Assembly (NCBI RefSeq): GCF_031755915.1
Contig: NC_083379.1
Coordinates: 39,440,001-39,504,000 of the forward strand
DNA: 64,000 bases
DNA from: Ziziphus jujuba
Lineage: Eukaryota > Streptophyta > Magnoliopsida > Rosales > Rhamnaceae
Direction of reading: 5' to 3'
Below, in pieces: positions 47,701-59,199 of the stretch; position 1 is the first letter of the stretch, and each line of letters begins with the position of its first letter. The notes under the pieces are model-generated. The model did not search any database. It saw only the letters and a list, made by a program, of their open reading frames with translations, and was not told the origin of the DNA. The translations under genes and the position numbers were made by a program.

Positions 47701-48082
47701 AACCGTAACTCCGTTTTCAACGTGCTACTAGTCTACGAACTCGTGCCAATGTGTACTTCATAACGGTACCTCAGTCAACCTAGAATTCCAACCGAAACAA
47801 AAAGTCAACTTTTGACCCTTTGGGTCAACGGTCAACGGTCAAAGTCAAAAGTCAACAGTCAACAGTCAACCTCGGTCAATATGCAAAAATTCCGACATGG
47901 TTCGGGACGGGGTGTTACAACTACCGCCATTGCTAATAGCAAAAACCAAAAATTTTCCAATTCAATTATCACCCAAGAAAATCCACTGACTACTTCTGTG
48001 TGGATATCTTCGCTCTTCTCATCGAACCACGGATATATAAGGGTCTGGAAAGCAGGATCGAAGAAGTTATCAACACCATGGA
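44759..48082 (-). pseudogene. FAS1 copy G, 5-prime truncated and split by a solo LTR
   Basis: Only the C-terminal 40% remains. VDNFFDPAFQTLIYPWFD starts at 48082, followed by VVSGFSWVIIELENFWFLLLAMAV. The 3.0-kb solo LTR (44883-47919) then interrupts, after which GLGLYFRCCCKDKD and a frameshifted tail follow (an extra AG near 44816 disrupts QQQEEVVDH). Upstream of 48082 the sequence changes abruptly to DNA that elsewhere lies upstream of the peptide locus (matches 28620), so a deletion removed the first 150 codons and the promoter. The CCC membrane-proximal motif and tail set G apart from both other subtypes. Confidence 0.88.
44883..47919 (-). mobile_element. Solo LTR, long Ty3-gypsy family, reverse, in FAS1 copy G
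   Basis: Begins TGTCAGGACCTG and ends GGTGTTACA, 3037 bp, no internal region. It has the family layout but diverges in the centre, where A-rich purine tracts (47216-47335) replace the usual block, so it is a separate subfamily. The flanks are CCAAC on the left and ACTAC on the right, so no clean 5-bp duplication remains; loss of about 3 bp would explain this. Confidence 0.88.
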
Positions 48083-50191
48083 AAAGAAAAGAAAAGAATG
48101 CATGAGTTAAACACATGAAATTACAAAGTATATTAATATTCAATATATCTACATTTATATTAATTTTACGGTATTTGTCATCCGCATATCACATGCATAA
48201 GTGCTATTTCCTAAAGAAGCTATGCACATCCAAACTTATCATTAAAAATTGAGATAAAATTAAAAAAAAAAAAAAACAATTTTGTATTAACTTCGGACCC
48301 TTTTTTTTATTATTACGGGCTGGAATTATTGTATATAAGATATGCCATTTAAATAAAGGATATTGTCTAAGACAGAACACTGATAAAATTTATTGGTTTT
48401 TCAGAGACAATCATCGAAATTCGAATATTTTTACTTCCAAATAAAAAATAAATAAATTCCAAAATAATAATTATATTTTTATTTAATTTTCAAAATAATA
48501 ATAATAATAATAAATAAAAAAAATTTTGAAATAATAATAATAAATAATTAAAGAATATTCTTCCTTTTTTTTTTTTTGTTTTTTGGGAAGAAAAGAATAT
48601 TCTTCCTTAAGGACCAATTTCTCGCTGGGATTTCATATATAAATTATCGGCTCAGACATATGGATGGCCATATCTTTTTTTTTTTTTTTTTTTTAATTAT
48701 TATTGGTGAAAATATGGATAACATAGAATTTAAAATTTTATAAATATCTATATATAATATTTAAAAGCTAAGTGAAATAAGGTTGGATCAATTAGCAATG
48801 TCTCTACAATTATATTTATGGGGTCATATATAAGAAGATCATTAATACAGTTACCAAATTCGTTTATTAAACATTAATTATTAATTAAATAATATCATAT
48901 AGTATATTAATAGTTGATAATTACATATAATATAATATATATATATATATATATAGATGGGTTGGTTAGTTTTCAAATTTTAAACTAATTTTAATTGCTA
49001 ACTAACTGAAACTTTTAAATTTTTGGTCGTCCAAAAAAAAAAGGTTTAAATTTTCAGGCTTTGAATTCGAATTTTTCGCTGGAGATCCTAGAAAAAATTA
49101 AAAAAGATATATAATTTTCATGGATAACTGAAAATTAATAGACATTTAAATACATAAATCCTAAAAGTACATATATAGTTTAAGCCGGGCTTCGGGCCGA
49201 GTATGAGAATTTCATAAACCTCATAATGACCCGAAATTGACTTCAGGATGGGCTACTTCTTTGGTATGGGTTCAAATCAAGTTTTGGGTCATGTAAACCT
49301 TTTCTACAGACATTTCTGTTTAGCCCGGCCATTGTACAATTTCCTTTTTAATTTACTATTATTATTATTATTGTTGTTATAATTATTATTATTTTGCTTG
49401 GATTACCAGTTAATTATTTTTTGGATAAAGATTTCCTAGTTAATCAAGTGTTAGAAATTATAAATCTTGTAAAATAAAAATATAGCTTTTACATCATAAC
49501 ATTAATGATTGTGCATATATGGTGTTAGGACAATTTTCCCATTATATTTTTTTAATTCAAGCTGAACCATTTATGTATTTCAGAAAAATCCATTATCGTT
49601 TTTAGGAAACAAGATCAGGTAAAATTTTAGCTAGGCTTAGAAATTTTATTTCATTGATGATAAACTGCAACTTCATGCATGGAGATCACACTAATTGGGA
49701 GGCATTGTTTTTGAAAGATCATGAAACTTTTTTGTGTCAAACCATTTAAAAAATAAAACATCTTGTTGCTTCTTTCCAATAAATTTTGAACGACATTGAA
49801 CCATATGTAGCCCACTGCTCCTTATAAATTATATAATATATGCATACACGTACAAAACTTAATAAATTGCTAATTAATCGTGCCACAAAATTTTGTATTA
49901 GTAAAATATTTCGTTGATTTTGTTGCAAAATGTAACTAATCAATCTTGAATCTTAAAAAGAAAATTAATAAATAAATAAAGAAGACAAAGCTTTATAGTG
50001 GTTCGGCAATAATAAGCCTACATCCACTCTTCAATTCTCTCTCTGACCAATTTATTATTAAAACCTCTGTGACAGTACAACAAAAGCAAATTACAATCAA
50101 CAAATTAACTTTGTTCTTCAAGTTGAAGTAATTAATTAAAGACAATTAAACCCAACAACCCCAATTACACCTTTAATTGAACTAATAATTA
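48083..50191. other. AT-rich spacer upstream of truncated copy G
   Basis: Matches 28615-30646 in order: AAAGAATGCATGAGTTAAAC near 48093, AAT-rich runs near 48497, (AT)n near 48938, CCGGGCTTCGGGCCGAG near 49184, then the FAS1 3-prime flank. A poly(T) tract lies near 48675. No gene. Confidence 0.55.
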
Positions 50192-50926
50192 CTAGACATA
50201 AAAAGCTTTACTTTTAACATCAAGAACATGATCAACTACCTCCTGCTGCTGTATACGTTCATATTCATCTCCTTTATCTCTGCGCAGCACAAGTAGACCC
50301 AAACCAATCACCACCATTAATGCCAATAGCAGAGACCCATTATCTTTTAATTCTCTTATCACCCTAGAAAATCCACTGATTACTTCTGCGTGCATATTGT
50401 TCTTCATATCGAACCAGGGATATATCAGGGTTTGAAAAGCAGGATCAAAGAAGTTACCAATGCCATGGATGATCAAGCCTCCATCATTATAAAGATTCCA
50501 TTCGGTCACTTTGACTCCATTGAGGGATGCATATTCATCGCTTTGTAGAGTAGTGACAACCAGGGGATGGCCAAGAAAGAGAGTATCAATCTTGGAACCA
50601 TGAGGAAGAGTTGTCAGAGCCTCAATGTCGAGTTTCAGAGGCACAACATGATACTGAAGCAGTGTCAACGGCGGCTGTGGGTATTTGGAGGAGAAGAACT
50701 CACCGTCAGGAGGACAGAACACAGTGAGCGTGGAATTGCCGGATAACCATTAAGAAACATCGTGAGTCTCGAAAGACACGTCAAAGATCATGGACATTGC
50801 ATGATAGCCTTTGTCAGAGAGAGATTTCGATGCCATAGCCAAGTTGAAGTTGTTGATGTTTCCTTCAGCTTGGATTGAGAGAAGAACCACCAAAACAAGA
50901 ATGCCGAACAACGACTTTGACTCCAT
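50192..50926 (-). pseudogene. FAS1 copy H, one nonsense mutation
   Basis: The ATG at 50926 starts MESKSLFGILVLVVLLS and the frame continues through SLSDKGYHAMSMIFD. The Glu codon of the conserved DVSEWLSGN has become TAA (near 50750). Beyond this the frame is open from WLSGNSTLTVFCPPDGEFF through the FAS1 domain, GGLIIHGIGNFFDPAF, the membrane span (LLLALMVVIGLGLLVL) and the tail VVDHVLDVKSKAFYV to the stop at 50192. The tail is 4 residues longer than in F because the usual stop is lost. It is the least damaged pseudogene and is closest to copies A and C. Confidence 0.9.
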
Positions 50927-51029
50927 GGGACCTTCAAGATTAATGCAACGGAAAGCTAAGACTGAAACAAATTGTAGGCAAAGATATGAGAGTTCTGACT
51001 TGGAAACAGGGAAATATATATTGATGGAA

Positions 51030-51335
51030 TACCTATTTTGGTAACTTATAATACAAGTAACATTATTATTGGTATTAGAGTTCTATTAGAACTCCCTCCC
51101 AATTTTGGAAACCTATAATACAAGTAATGTTATTGTTTAAAAGTTCTACTAGAACTCCCCATCTCGGACACTTATAATGCAAGTAATATTATTGTAATAG
51201 TGTTTTATAGCACTCTCGAGAAATTAAAGTATCATTATTCGTTATTGGATTAGAGTTCAATTGAACTCCTAATTTTGAAAACCAAAGTATCATGAGCTCT
51301 ACTAGACTCCCAATTTTGGAAACTTAAGTAACTAT
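51030..51335. repeat. 60-70 bp tandem array upstream of FAS1 copy H
   Basis: About four imperfect units, nearly identical to the array at 838-1150. Perfect CArG decamers CCAATTTTGG are at 51099-51108 and 51310-51319. Confidence 0.72.
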
Positions 51336-53100
51336 GGGGGTATATTTCATTACTCTCTAAACAAGTAAGGTATGTCTAAATTACAAAATAATTGGGATTC
51401 TATGGTCTTGCTTGGCTTGGTCTCAACCCTTCGCCCCAGGAGCACTAAGACTTGTGGCTCAAATTAATGAGGGACCTCATAATCAATGGACTTTGTTAGG
51501 CATTTTGTCATTTTGCAGCCGTCAACAATGACCAGCAAACTAGAAATAAATAAATAAATAAATAACAAAAAACATAATGTTTTGGTGATTTTCAAGAGTT
51601 TTTGTGTCCTGAAACAAAACAAATATGGGTTGGCCCTAATATTTCATTTATTGAGGTGGTGTTTGTTAGAATGTAGGTTTTTGCTTTTTGCTTTTTTTTT
51701 TTGTTTTTGTTTTTAATTATGTATAATTTACTTATTTTAATGTTTTGTTAGTTATTAGTGTCAACAATTGTTAGAATTTGTTAGGCATTTTATATTTTTA
51801 CTTTTTTTTTTATCAATTATAATTTTTGTTTAGTTTTATATATTTATATTTCATTTTTATTGGAAAAAGTAATTGTTTCATTGAACAATAACATGGAATC
51901 CCTCCACCTTCAATATTAAAAAAAATATATATATTATCTTTTTTGCTTATCAATTGACCTTTTTTATTTTTTATTTTATATTTTATTTGGGTCAAGAGAT
52001 AAAAATACCTGTAAGAAGACTCACTTTTTTAGCATGCTGTCATTTTCATGACGAAGGTGAAAAACTTATAATTTAACCAAGTCAATTTTGGATCAAAATT
52101 TTTCAGATTAAAAAAAAAATAAATTGGATCAAACTTTTTACCCAATTATTCAAATATACATATTCAATGCATCATTTTTAGGATTTGTTAATGAAAATAG
52201 TAAATAAATTAGGCGATTAAAGTTAAACAAATTGAAGTTAATTAAATTATTCGACTTGTCATTTCCCAGTTATATCACATACTTAGGGAGTTTGATTTGG
52301 TCATAGCGTGTTAATTTAGTTTTCTTGGGTCTGCGTGTTAGTTTAGTTAAGGAGAATATAAATAACTAATTAGTTTATACATAACTGAAAAAATCTAACC
52401 AAATTTTTTTTTGAGAAAAATATAAACAATATGAATCGTGCATGATTATGATAGTCAGGATCAGGAAAGAGGTTTAGATGAGTCACACTGACTAAGGAAA
52501 CTCGCTTAATTTTAATAATTCAATCTTACCTCAGCGTGAAACAAGATTAATTTAAAATCAAAGTCTTATTAACTAAAAAACTTGCAAACTATTATGGTTG
52601 CTTATGTACTACCGGGTTAGATTACTGTTTAATTAGTGGGTAGCGTAGAACCAGTGTAATCAAAGTCTTTTATTAATATTTTTTTATTTTTTATTTTTTA
52701 TTTTTTTATGTGAAAAGGAAATCAAAGTGTTAATCAAACATAGAAGTGTTGACATACTTTGCTTCCTATCATGAAACTCTAATTGCCCTACCAAATAAAT
52801 TGTATACAATTTTATGATAGATTTACATTTTTAACTTTATATATAAAATTATAATTAAGAATATTAATTAATTTAAACGCATTTAAGAGGTGGACAAACA
52901 AATTTTTTTATGTTCAGCGATGTGCAACCGAACATTTTCAAAGACTTTGCATTTCAATATTTAAAGGGTGACCAATATATTTATTAGAGTGCAAAATACA
53001 TTCATATGTGTTTTTATTTTACTTTGATTCTCAGAATGTAATGAGCAACTCCAATCTGGACAGAAGTTAAAAAATTTGTAGGTGACAATGCATGGGATAG
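51336..53100. other. Upstream region of the right RLP, including the empty LTR site
   Basis: Matches 1151-1556 joined directly to 4519-5864 of the left block. The join at about 51742-51760 lacks the 2.95-kb solo LTR and so shows the pre-insertion state. Non-coding and AT-rich. Confidence 0.7.
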
Positions 53101-53124
53101 TTGACTTTGGCAGCCTATAAATAC
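53101..53124 (+). promoter_or_regulatory. Core promoter of the right RLP
   Basis: W-box TTGACT (53101-53106) and TATA box CTATAAATAC (53115-53124) with the same spacing as in the left copy. The promoter appears intact although the coding sequence is damaged. Confidence 0.58.
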
Positions 53125-53186
53125 ACATGCACATATATACATTGCTCACAGCAATTTCAATCCAAATATAGTTTCTTACTTATTTC

Positions 53187-56063
53187 ATGTTTGATATAAT
53201 TACTCAAAGAACCATGGTCTCCATATAATGGCTTTATCTTCTCATTTTCCTCTATCTTTCTTTGTCGTCTATATCCTCTTCTTCTCCATCTGCATCTTTT
53301 CCTTTTTGCCACCCTGATGATAGCTCTGCTTTGCTCCAATTTAAGAACTCCTTTTCCATTGATATGGCCTATACTCTTTATTATGGTCGATCTTGTGGTG
53401 GTATTCCTTCTAAAACAATCACTTGGGATGAGAATGGCACAAAAGATTGTTCTGTGTGGAGTGGAGTTACATGTGATAACAGGACAGGTCATGTTATTGG
53501 ACTTGATCTTACATGCAGTAGTCTTAAAGGAGTCATTCATTCCAACAGCAGCCTTTTCTTCCTTCGCCATCTTCAGAGTCTAATCCTCTCCTATAATGAT
53601 TTTTGGGGCTCCACAATTTCATCTGAATTTGGTAAGCTTACTCATTTGGTCCACCTTGAAATTTTTGAATCTGGATTTTCAGGGTATTTTCCACCAGAAT
53701 TCTCATATCTGTCCGAATTGGTTTCACTTGGTCTCTCTTCAAATGATGAATTGATACTAGATACTTTTACCTTAAAAAGAATCTTTTCAAATTTAACATC
53801 TCTTGAAGAACATTATCTATTTCAAGTTGACATGACTTCTGTTGAACCTGTTTCATTGATGAATTTATCTTCATCTATGACATCTCTTACGCTTGACTTT
53901 TGCAATCTGCAAGGAAATTTACCAGATAACATCTTTTACCGATGGCCAAACCTTGAAAAAGTGTCTTTAGAGGCAAATGAGAACCTTACAGGTTTCTTGA
54001 CTAAAACTAATTGGAGCAGTCCACTCAAGTACTTGGATCTTTCTTTTACTGAATTCTTAATAGATTTGCCTTATCTAACTGAAAGCATAAAGTCTCTGGA
54101 AACTTTGCGTCTGAGTTCTTGTAAAATATTAGGATGGAATCCCACACTACTTCTTAACCTCACACAAATGACTTCGTTAGACTTCTCATTTAACAATTTT
54201 GGTGGTCAGGTTCCCTGGTCATTTTTGAATCTAAAGCATCTCACTTATTTAGGATTTCAATTTAACAACTTTACTGGCCAGCTTCCTGACATTAATGCTC
54301 ATAACTCGTCGCAAATTTCCTTTTCCTCTGACTCATCCAAAAATCAATCTTTGGGCCCTCTTCCATTGTATTTGGAACGTATCTCTTTAGATGGTAACTT
54401 ACTCGATGGTAAAATACCTCATTGGATATATTCCCTGCAACTTTTGCAAATTCTAACACTTTCAGATAACCAGTTCACTGGTCAAATTGACGAATTCAAT
54501 TCCCGTTCATTGAAGGAACTTGATTTAAGCCATAACAAACTACATGGACCCATTCCTAGGTCAATCTTTCAACAAGTAAATCTCACTTGGCTAGATCTTT
54601 CCTCAAATAACTTGAGTGGTGTTGTAGGATTGGACGAGTTTTCGAGGTTGCAGAATCTTGTATGTCCTAAACTTTCGTCTAATAGTCTATCATTGAGTTC
54701 CGAAATCTCTCTCAACTACACTTTGCGCAGACTCACCTTATTGTACTTGTCTTCCTGCAACATAACAAGATTCCCCAATTTCATTAGAAACTCAAAAAAT
54801 TTGCTGCAATTAGATATCTCTTCCAACCATATTGATGGTCAACTCCCAATTCCATCATCATCCATAGTTGTTTTTCTAATCTCAAATAATCAACTGAGTG
54901 GAGAGATACCATCTTTGATTTGCAGTCTTAGTTCCCTTGAAGTCCTTGATTTATCTAATAATGTTTTTGATGGAAAGATTCCGCCATGTATTGGAAATTT
55001 TAGTTACAGCTTATCGGTGTTGAATCTGGGGATGAATAAATTGCATGGCACAATCTCTGCCACATTTGCAGTGGGAAACTCGTTGAGAAATCTGAACCTT
55101 AATGGAAACCAACTTGAAGGGCTTCTGCCACCATCTTTACAAAATTGTAAAAAGCTGGAAGTTTTAGACCTTGGAAATAACAAGATAAATGACACTTTTC
55201 CCTATTGGTTGGAATCTCTTCCGGTGCTACAAGTTCTTATCTTGAGGTCTAATAGATTCCATGGTTTCATAGCCAGTTCCAAAACTGAACTCTCATTTCA
55301 AAAGTTGCGGATCATAGATCTCTCTAACAATGAATTTAGTGGTGATTTGCCAGCAAAATATTTTGAGAATTTTTTGGCCATGATAGATGCACCTCCAGAA
55401 AAATTGAAGTACATGGGAGAATCATATTATCAAGATTCTGTGGTTATAGTAATAAAAGGCTTTGATATCAAAGTGGCAAGAATTCTAAACATTTTCACAA
55501 CCATTGATATGTCTAATAATAATTTCAAAGGAGAGATTCCGAAGTTGATTGGGAAGCTTAAAGCACTCAAAGGTCTCAACCTCTCTCATAACAAATTGAG
55601 TGGTTCTATTCCACCATCGTTCGGAAATTTAATTAATCTTGAATGGTTAGACCTCTCATCAAATGAGCTAGCTGTTGAGATTCCTCAGCAATTGACAGAA
55701 ATCACATCTCTTGCAGTGCTGAACCTGTCAGATAATAGATTGGTTGGACCAATACCTCATGGCAAGCAATTCAATACATTCGATAACACTTCTTACAGTG
55801 ACAACTTGAAATTATGTGGATTTCCATTGTCCAAAACATGCAATAATACTAGTGATGAAGCAGAGCAATCTTCATCCAAGCCGTTCCAACAATTTGGTGA
55901 TCTGGAGCAAAGAAATGGATTTAATTGGAAGCATATGGTACTGATGGGGTATGGATGTGGATTGGTGTTAGGAATATCTGTGGGATATATTGTGCTCTTT
56001 AACAAACAACCTGATTGCTTTACGAAAATTGTGATCAAGTACTGGAGGAGAATGATGGGCTAG
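53187..56063 (+). pseudogene. LRR receptor-like protein, right copy, nonsense in signal peptide
   Basis: Near-identical paralogue of the gene at 5951. The ATG at 53187 and the alternative at 53214 are both followed by TAA at 53226-53228 (TCA in the left copy), ending translation after 13 or 4 codons. Past this stop the frame is open to 56063: the rest of the signal peptide, LRRNT cap (CHPDDSSALLQFK), LRRs, island (YMGESYYQDSVV), LCGFPLSKTC, membrane span and KYWRRMMG tail. The first in-frame ATG is at 53364 (MAYTLYYG), which would lack the signal peptide and part of LRRNT. A 141-bp in-frame deletion at about 54840 removes 47 residues, about two LRRs. One CCVWSG cysteine has become Ser. An unseen upstream exon could rescue it, but it is most likely a recent pseudogene. 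Confidence 0.85.
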
Positions 56064-56544
56064 AAATATGCAAGCGGGAAAAAAACCAATCCAAATGCTT
56101 GTTCAAATGGTGGCTTGAAAACAGCAAACAAGTGATGGAAACGGTGGCTTGAAAGAAGCATTTACTTTGCAGAAAGCTTGGAGAATAAAGATACGTCTTA
56201 AAAGAAATTCTATATATTTTCATGGTTTTGGCTTGTTGTGTGTAATGTGTTGATGAAATTAATGTCAAAGTCCTGCTTGTAACTATACTAATTGTATTTT
56301 AAGCCTTCTGTACATACACAGCTTCTTCAACAAATTAACTATGCTTTATTAATGATGCTTTTTCCTAAGGACAGTATAGCTTGATTGGATGAAAAAAAAG
56401 AATAAATAATACCAAGTTTTTTTTTTCCTTTTTCTTCCTACGCATATAATGAACCCTCTTGATAGAGAACTTTATTAGGAGCAGATTTAATATAATTTTA
56501 AACACCTCGCTAGAATACTTTTGGAACAATTGACCAAAACAAAA

Positions 56545-56576
<32 letters not shown>

Positions 56577-56993
56577 TGAATTTTAGCAAAGAAATTTTTT
56601 TTTTTCTTTTTTGGTTACAATTTACAAACATGTAGTGGTGATAAACAATCTAAACGTTAGCAAAGATTTTTTTTTTCTAATTAATTACAATTTACAAACA
56701 TGTATTGAAGAAATCACCAACGTATTGCGGCCTGATCTGCAGCTACAAGCCTATAAATAAAATTTAGTTGTATAGTGTGTACAAAATTTTGTTCGATATG
56801 AGAGTCCAAGTGGGAGTTACTTTTTGGGCCAACTTTTCAGAGTGGTAGATAAGTTTTATAAATATAGTACTATGATTCTTTGGCTATAATAATGTTGTTC
56901 TATAATATATGTTACAATAATAATTATGAATTGCAAGAGTTAACAATTTCCTATAATTCATGATTAAACAAGATTATGCATATGATTTACTTT
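56064..56993. other. Downstream flank of the right RLP
   Basis: Matches 8969-9915, with a longer poly(A) run at about 56547-56575. No gene recognised. Confidence 0.6.
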
Positions 56994-56998
56994 AGTTC

Positions 56999-58632
56999 TG
57001 ATGTAGACTTTTCCGCAAATATACGGGTTGTATCAAGTAATAGAGTGATGGGAGAGAATATTGTTGCCACGAGGATTGATTTTAATATTAACTAATTACC
57101 AAAATTTTGATTAATTATTTTTATCTAGACATACAATTTAGATGAGAAAATTGAAATTAAAAGCAAAGCAAGAAATTAAACAATGAATTAAGTCACAAAC
57201 ACAAAATTCAACAATGTAAAATGGAATTACAATGAACAAAAGGCCTAGGATTTTGATGTACCTTCTACCCTTGCTATATTTAACTCATTAGGTTGACAAA
57301 ATACCAATTTTTACCCAATTTCTAGCCTAAAGAAATTCCGATTTAATCTAATCCCTTTTTCCAAAGTGAAATTAGAATCTATGAGTCTTTAATGAAAAAT
57401 AGAAATTTCTTTCTTAAATTCCTAAGTCCTCATGCCTTAAACCCCTTCTTTTATGGCTACCCAAATCCTACTTAAAATTTTCAATATTAACTAGGGCCTA
57501 GGTTGTGTCAATCTCATGACCAATTCACCAAATCAAACCTTCCCAAGTATAAAATAATGAATCTACCCAATACCCAAGCAAATTCCCAAATGCAAGAGTA
57601 TATTAAATAATAAATACAAGATTCATACAAACAAATTGGATAAAAAGCAAAATAAAATTCAACCCATTAATTAAATATCATCCAAGTAAAGGTTCCATCA
57701 AAATTCTAAATAGAAATTTAGCTACATATGTTCTTTGTAGATTCCATAACAAAAATCAAAGAAAAACCCATAAAGGAAGACATAATATTCAATAATCAAC
57801 AATACACCCAATAAAAAGTAGAAAATAAAAGATGGAAGAGAAAAAAAAAACTAATTTAGTTGAAGATTCTTGATGCTTCAATGTCTTGAAATGCTCCAAT
57901 CCTCTTCAATCTAAACTTTCTCTCTCTAGGTCTTCTTCTTCTCTCTCTAAAATCTTCCTTGGTAATTGTGCCTCCCTTTTTCACCTCTCTCCTCTTTCTA
58001 CTTGGTGGCTGTTCCTTTCTTCATAAAAAAAATACCTAGCCAAGAATGAAGATCCACCCTTCTTCTTTATCAAAAACTCTCCCATTTTGACACCTCAATA
58101 TCCATTTTTTATCCCCCGAAGAAATGCTGAAAATATAAAAAAAATTATGGCATGGAGCTTAAGGGTACACACCAAAATGGTGTGACTCCACGCTACTCTC
58201 TCTGTGAAAACAAGCTGATGGATAGCGTGGACTCAAGGGTACAGCTTTGCGTGGAGGGTGGAGTGGAGTGAGGTATAGCATGGACCTTGGCATGGAGGGG
58301 AGCTTGGCGTGGATCTTGATGTAGAGTGGAGGATGGTGTGGACCTTGGAGTGGAGGGTGGTGTGGAGGGTGAAATGGCGTGGAGTGAGGCCTTTAGTGTG
58401 GAGCTTAGCGTGGAGCATGGTGTGGACTCCATTTTTGGCGTGGAGCATTCTCATGTTTGCCAAAATTGCTCCAAACTTGCTATTTTCCTTAATAATACAC
58501 CATTAACTCCAATCTAAAGCTTCCCTTCAAGATTTTCAACAAAAAGCATTAGAAATAAAATAAAGCTTGAGTTTTTTAAGCCATTAATCAAGCATTAAAG
58601 GCTAAATAAGTATGTAAAAATCTCACTTATCA
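56999..58632. mobile_element. Unclassified 1.63-kb insertion with TG...CA ends
   Basis: Absent from the left block, where TTTAGTTCTTTCAC (near 9911) is uninterrupted. Here AGTTC is followed by TGATGTAGACTTTTCCGC, and the right end AATCTCACTTATCA is followed by ATTCTTTCAC. The ends fit a TG...CA element with a slightly damaged AGTTC/ATTC duplication. It contains a motif CCACGAGGATTGA near 57068, AT-rich filler and a G-rich minisatellite (58190-58450). No protein is encoded. It could be a solo LTR of an unfamiliar lineage or a non-autonomous element; the orientation is unknown. Confidence 0.65.
58190..58450. repeat. GTGGA-rich minisatellite inside the insertion
   Basis: Many imperfect short units of the type GGCGTGGAGCTT or GGTGTGGAGGGT, with spacing of about 10-20 bp and strong G/C strand bias (G on plus). 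The frames through it are low-complexity artefacts. Confidence 0.75.
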
Positions 58633-58738
58633 ATTCTTTCACTCTTAAACTTGAATATATACAACTACTTCATTAAATTTACTTTAATTTCTCGAATTTC
58701 ATCAAATCTGAAAAGGTTAAATTCTTAAGAAAATAGAT

Positions 58739-59060
58739 TTGGGATACTTACCATGTGGAATTCTTTGCCTCCTCTTCTTTCTCTTGCATTCACAACTAAT
58801 TACTTGCTCTTTTTCTCCAACAAGTAGAGCAACACCATTATGCCCTTATGATCAAACCCTTTCTTTGCTCCAATTCAAGAATACTTTTTCCCATTGATAC
58901 TACAACTAGTGTTTCTTATTATGAGGACTATAATGAAATTGTTGGTTATCCAAAGACGGTCTTGGAAGGAAGGAACAAATTGATGCAATTGGGATAGGGT
59001 CAAAGGTGAAATGGAACAGGCGATGGGCTTGGACCTCAGTTGCAGCTTGCTTCAAAGTCC
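58739..59060 (+). pseudogene. N-terminal RLP remnant, right copy
   Basis: Duplicate of 10007-10345, with the same extra C in the TTTTCCCATTGAT segment (near 58890). In addition the start codon ATG is TTG (58739-58741), and further small indels occur near the TGDWLG equivalent. The match ends at the same place as in the left copy, so this was already a fragment when the block duplicated. Confidence 0.72.
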
Positions 59061-59199
59061 CATACATGCCAACTATGTCCTAGTTGTTTAGTTGTGCTTC
59101 TGGAAAACATATATTTTTTCTTCTGCTTTATGGTTTTTCCAGTTGTGTTTTTGTTTATGTTTGTGGTTTTGGTTATTTGGCTTGTATTTATTTTTTTGA

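Noticed and set aside
53227..53310. Out-of-frame ATG just after the stop in the right RLP as a rescuing start
   Set aside because: It opens a different frame that ends shortly afterwards and does not join the LRR frame.
58193..58517. Thr/Ser/Pro-rich or Val/Trp-rich frames over the GTGGA minisatellite
   Set aside because: They are produced by the tandem repeat, occur in several frames and strands, and lack any start context.
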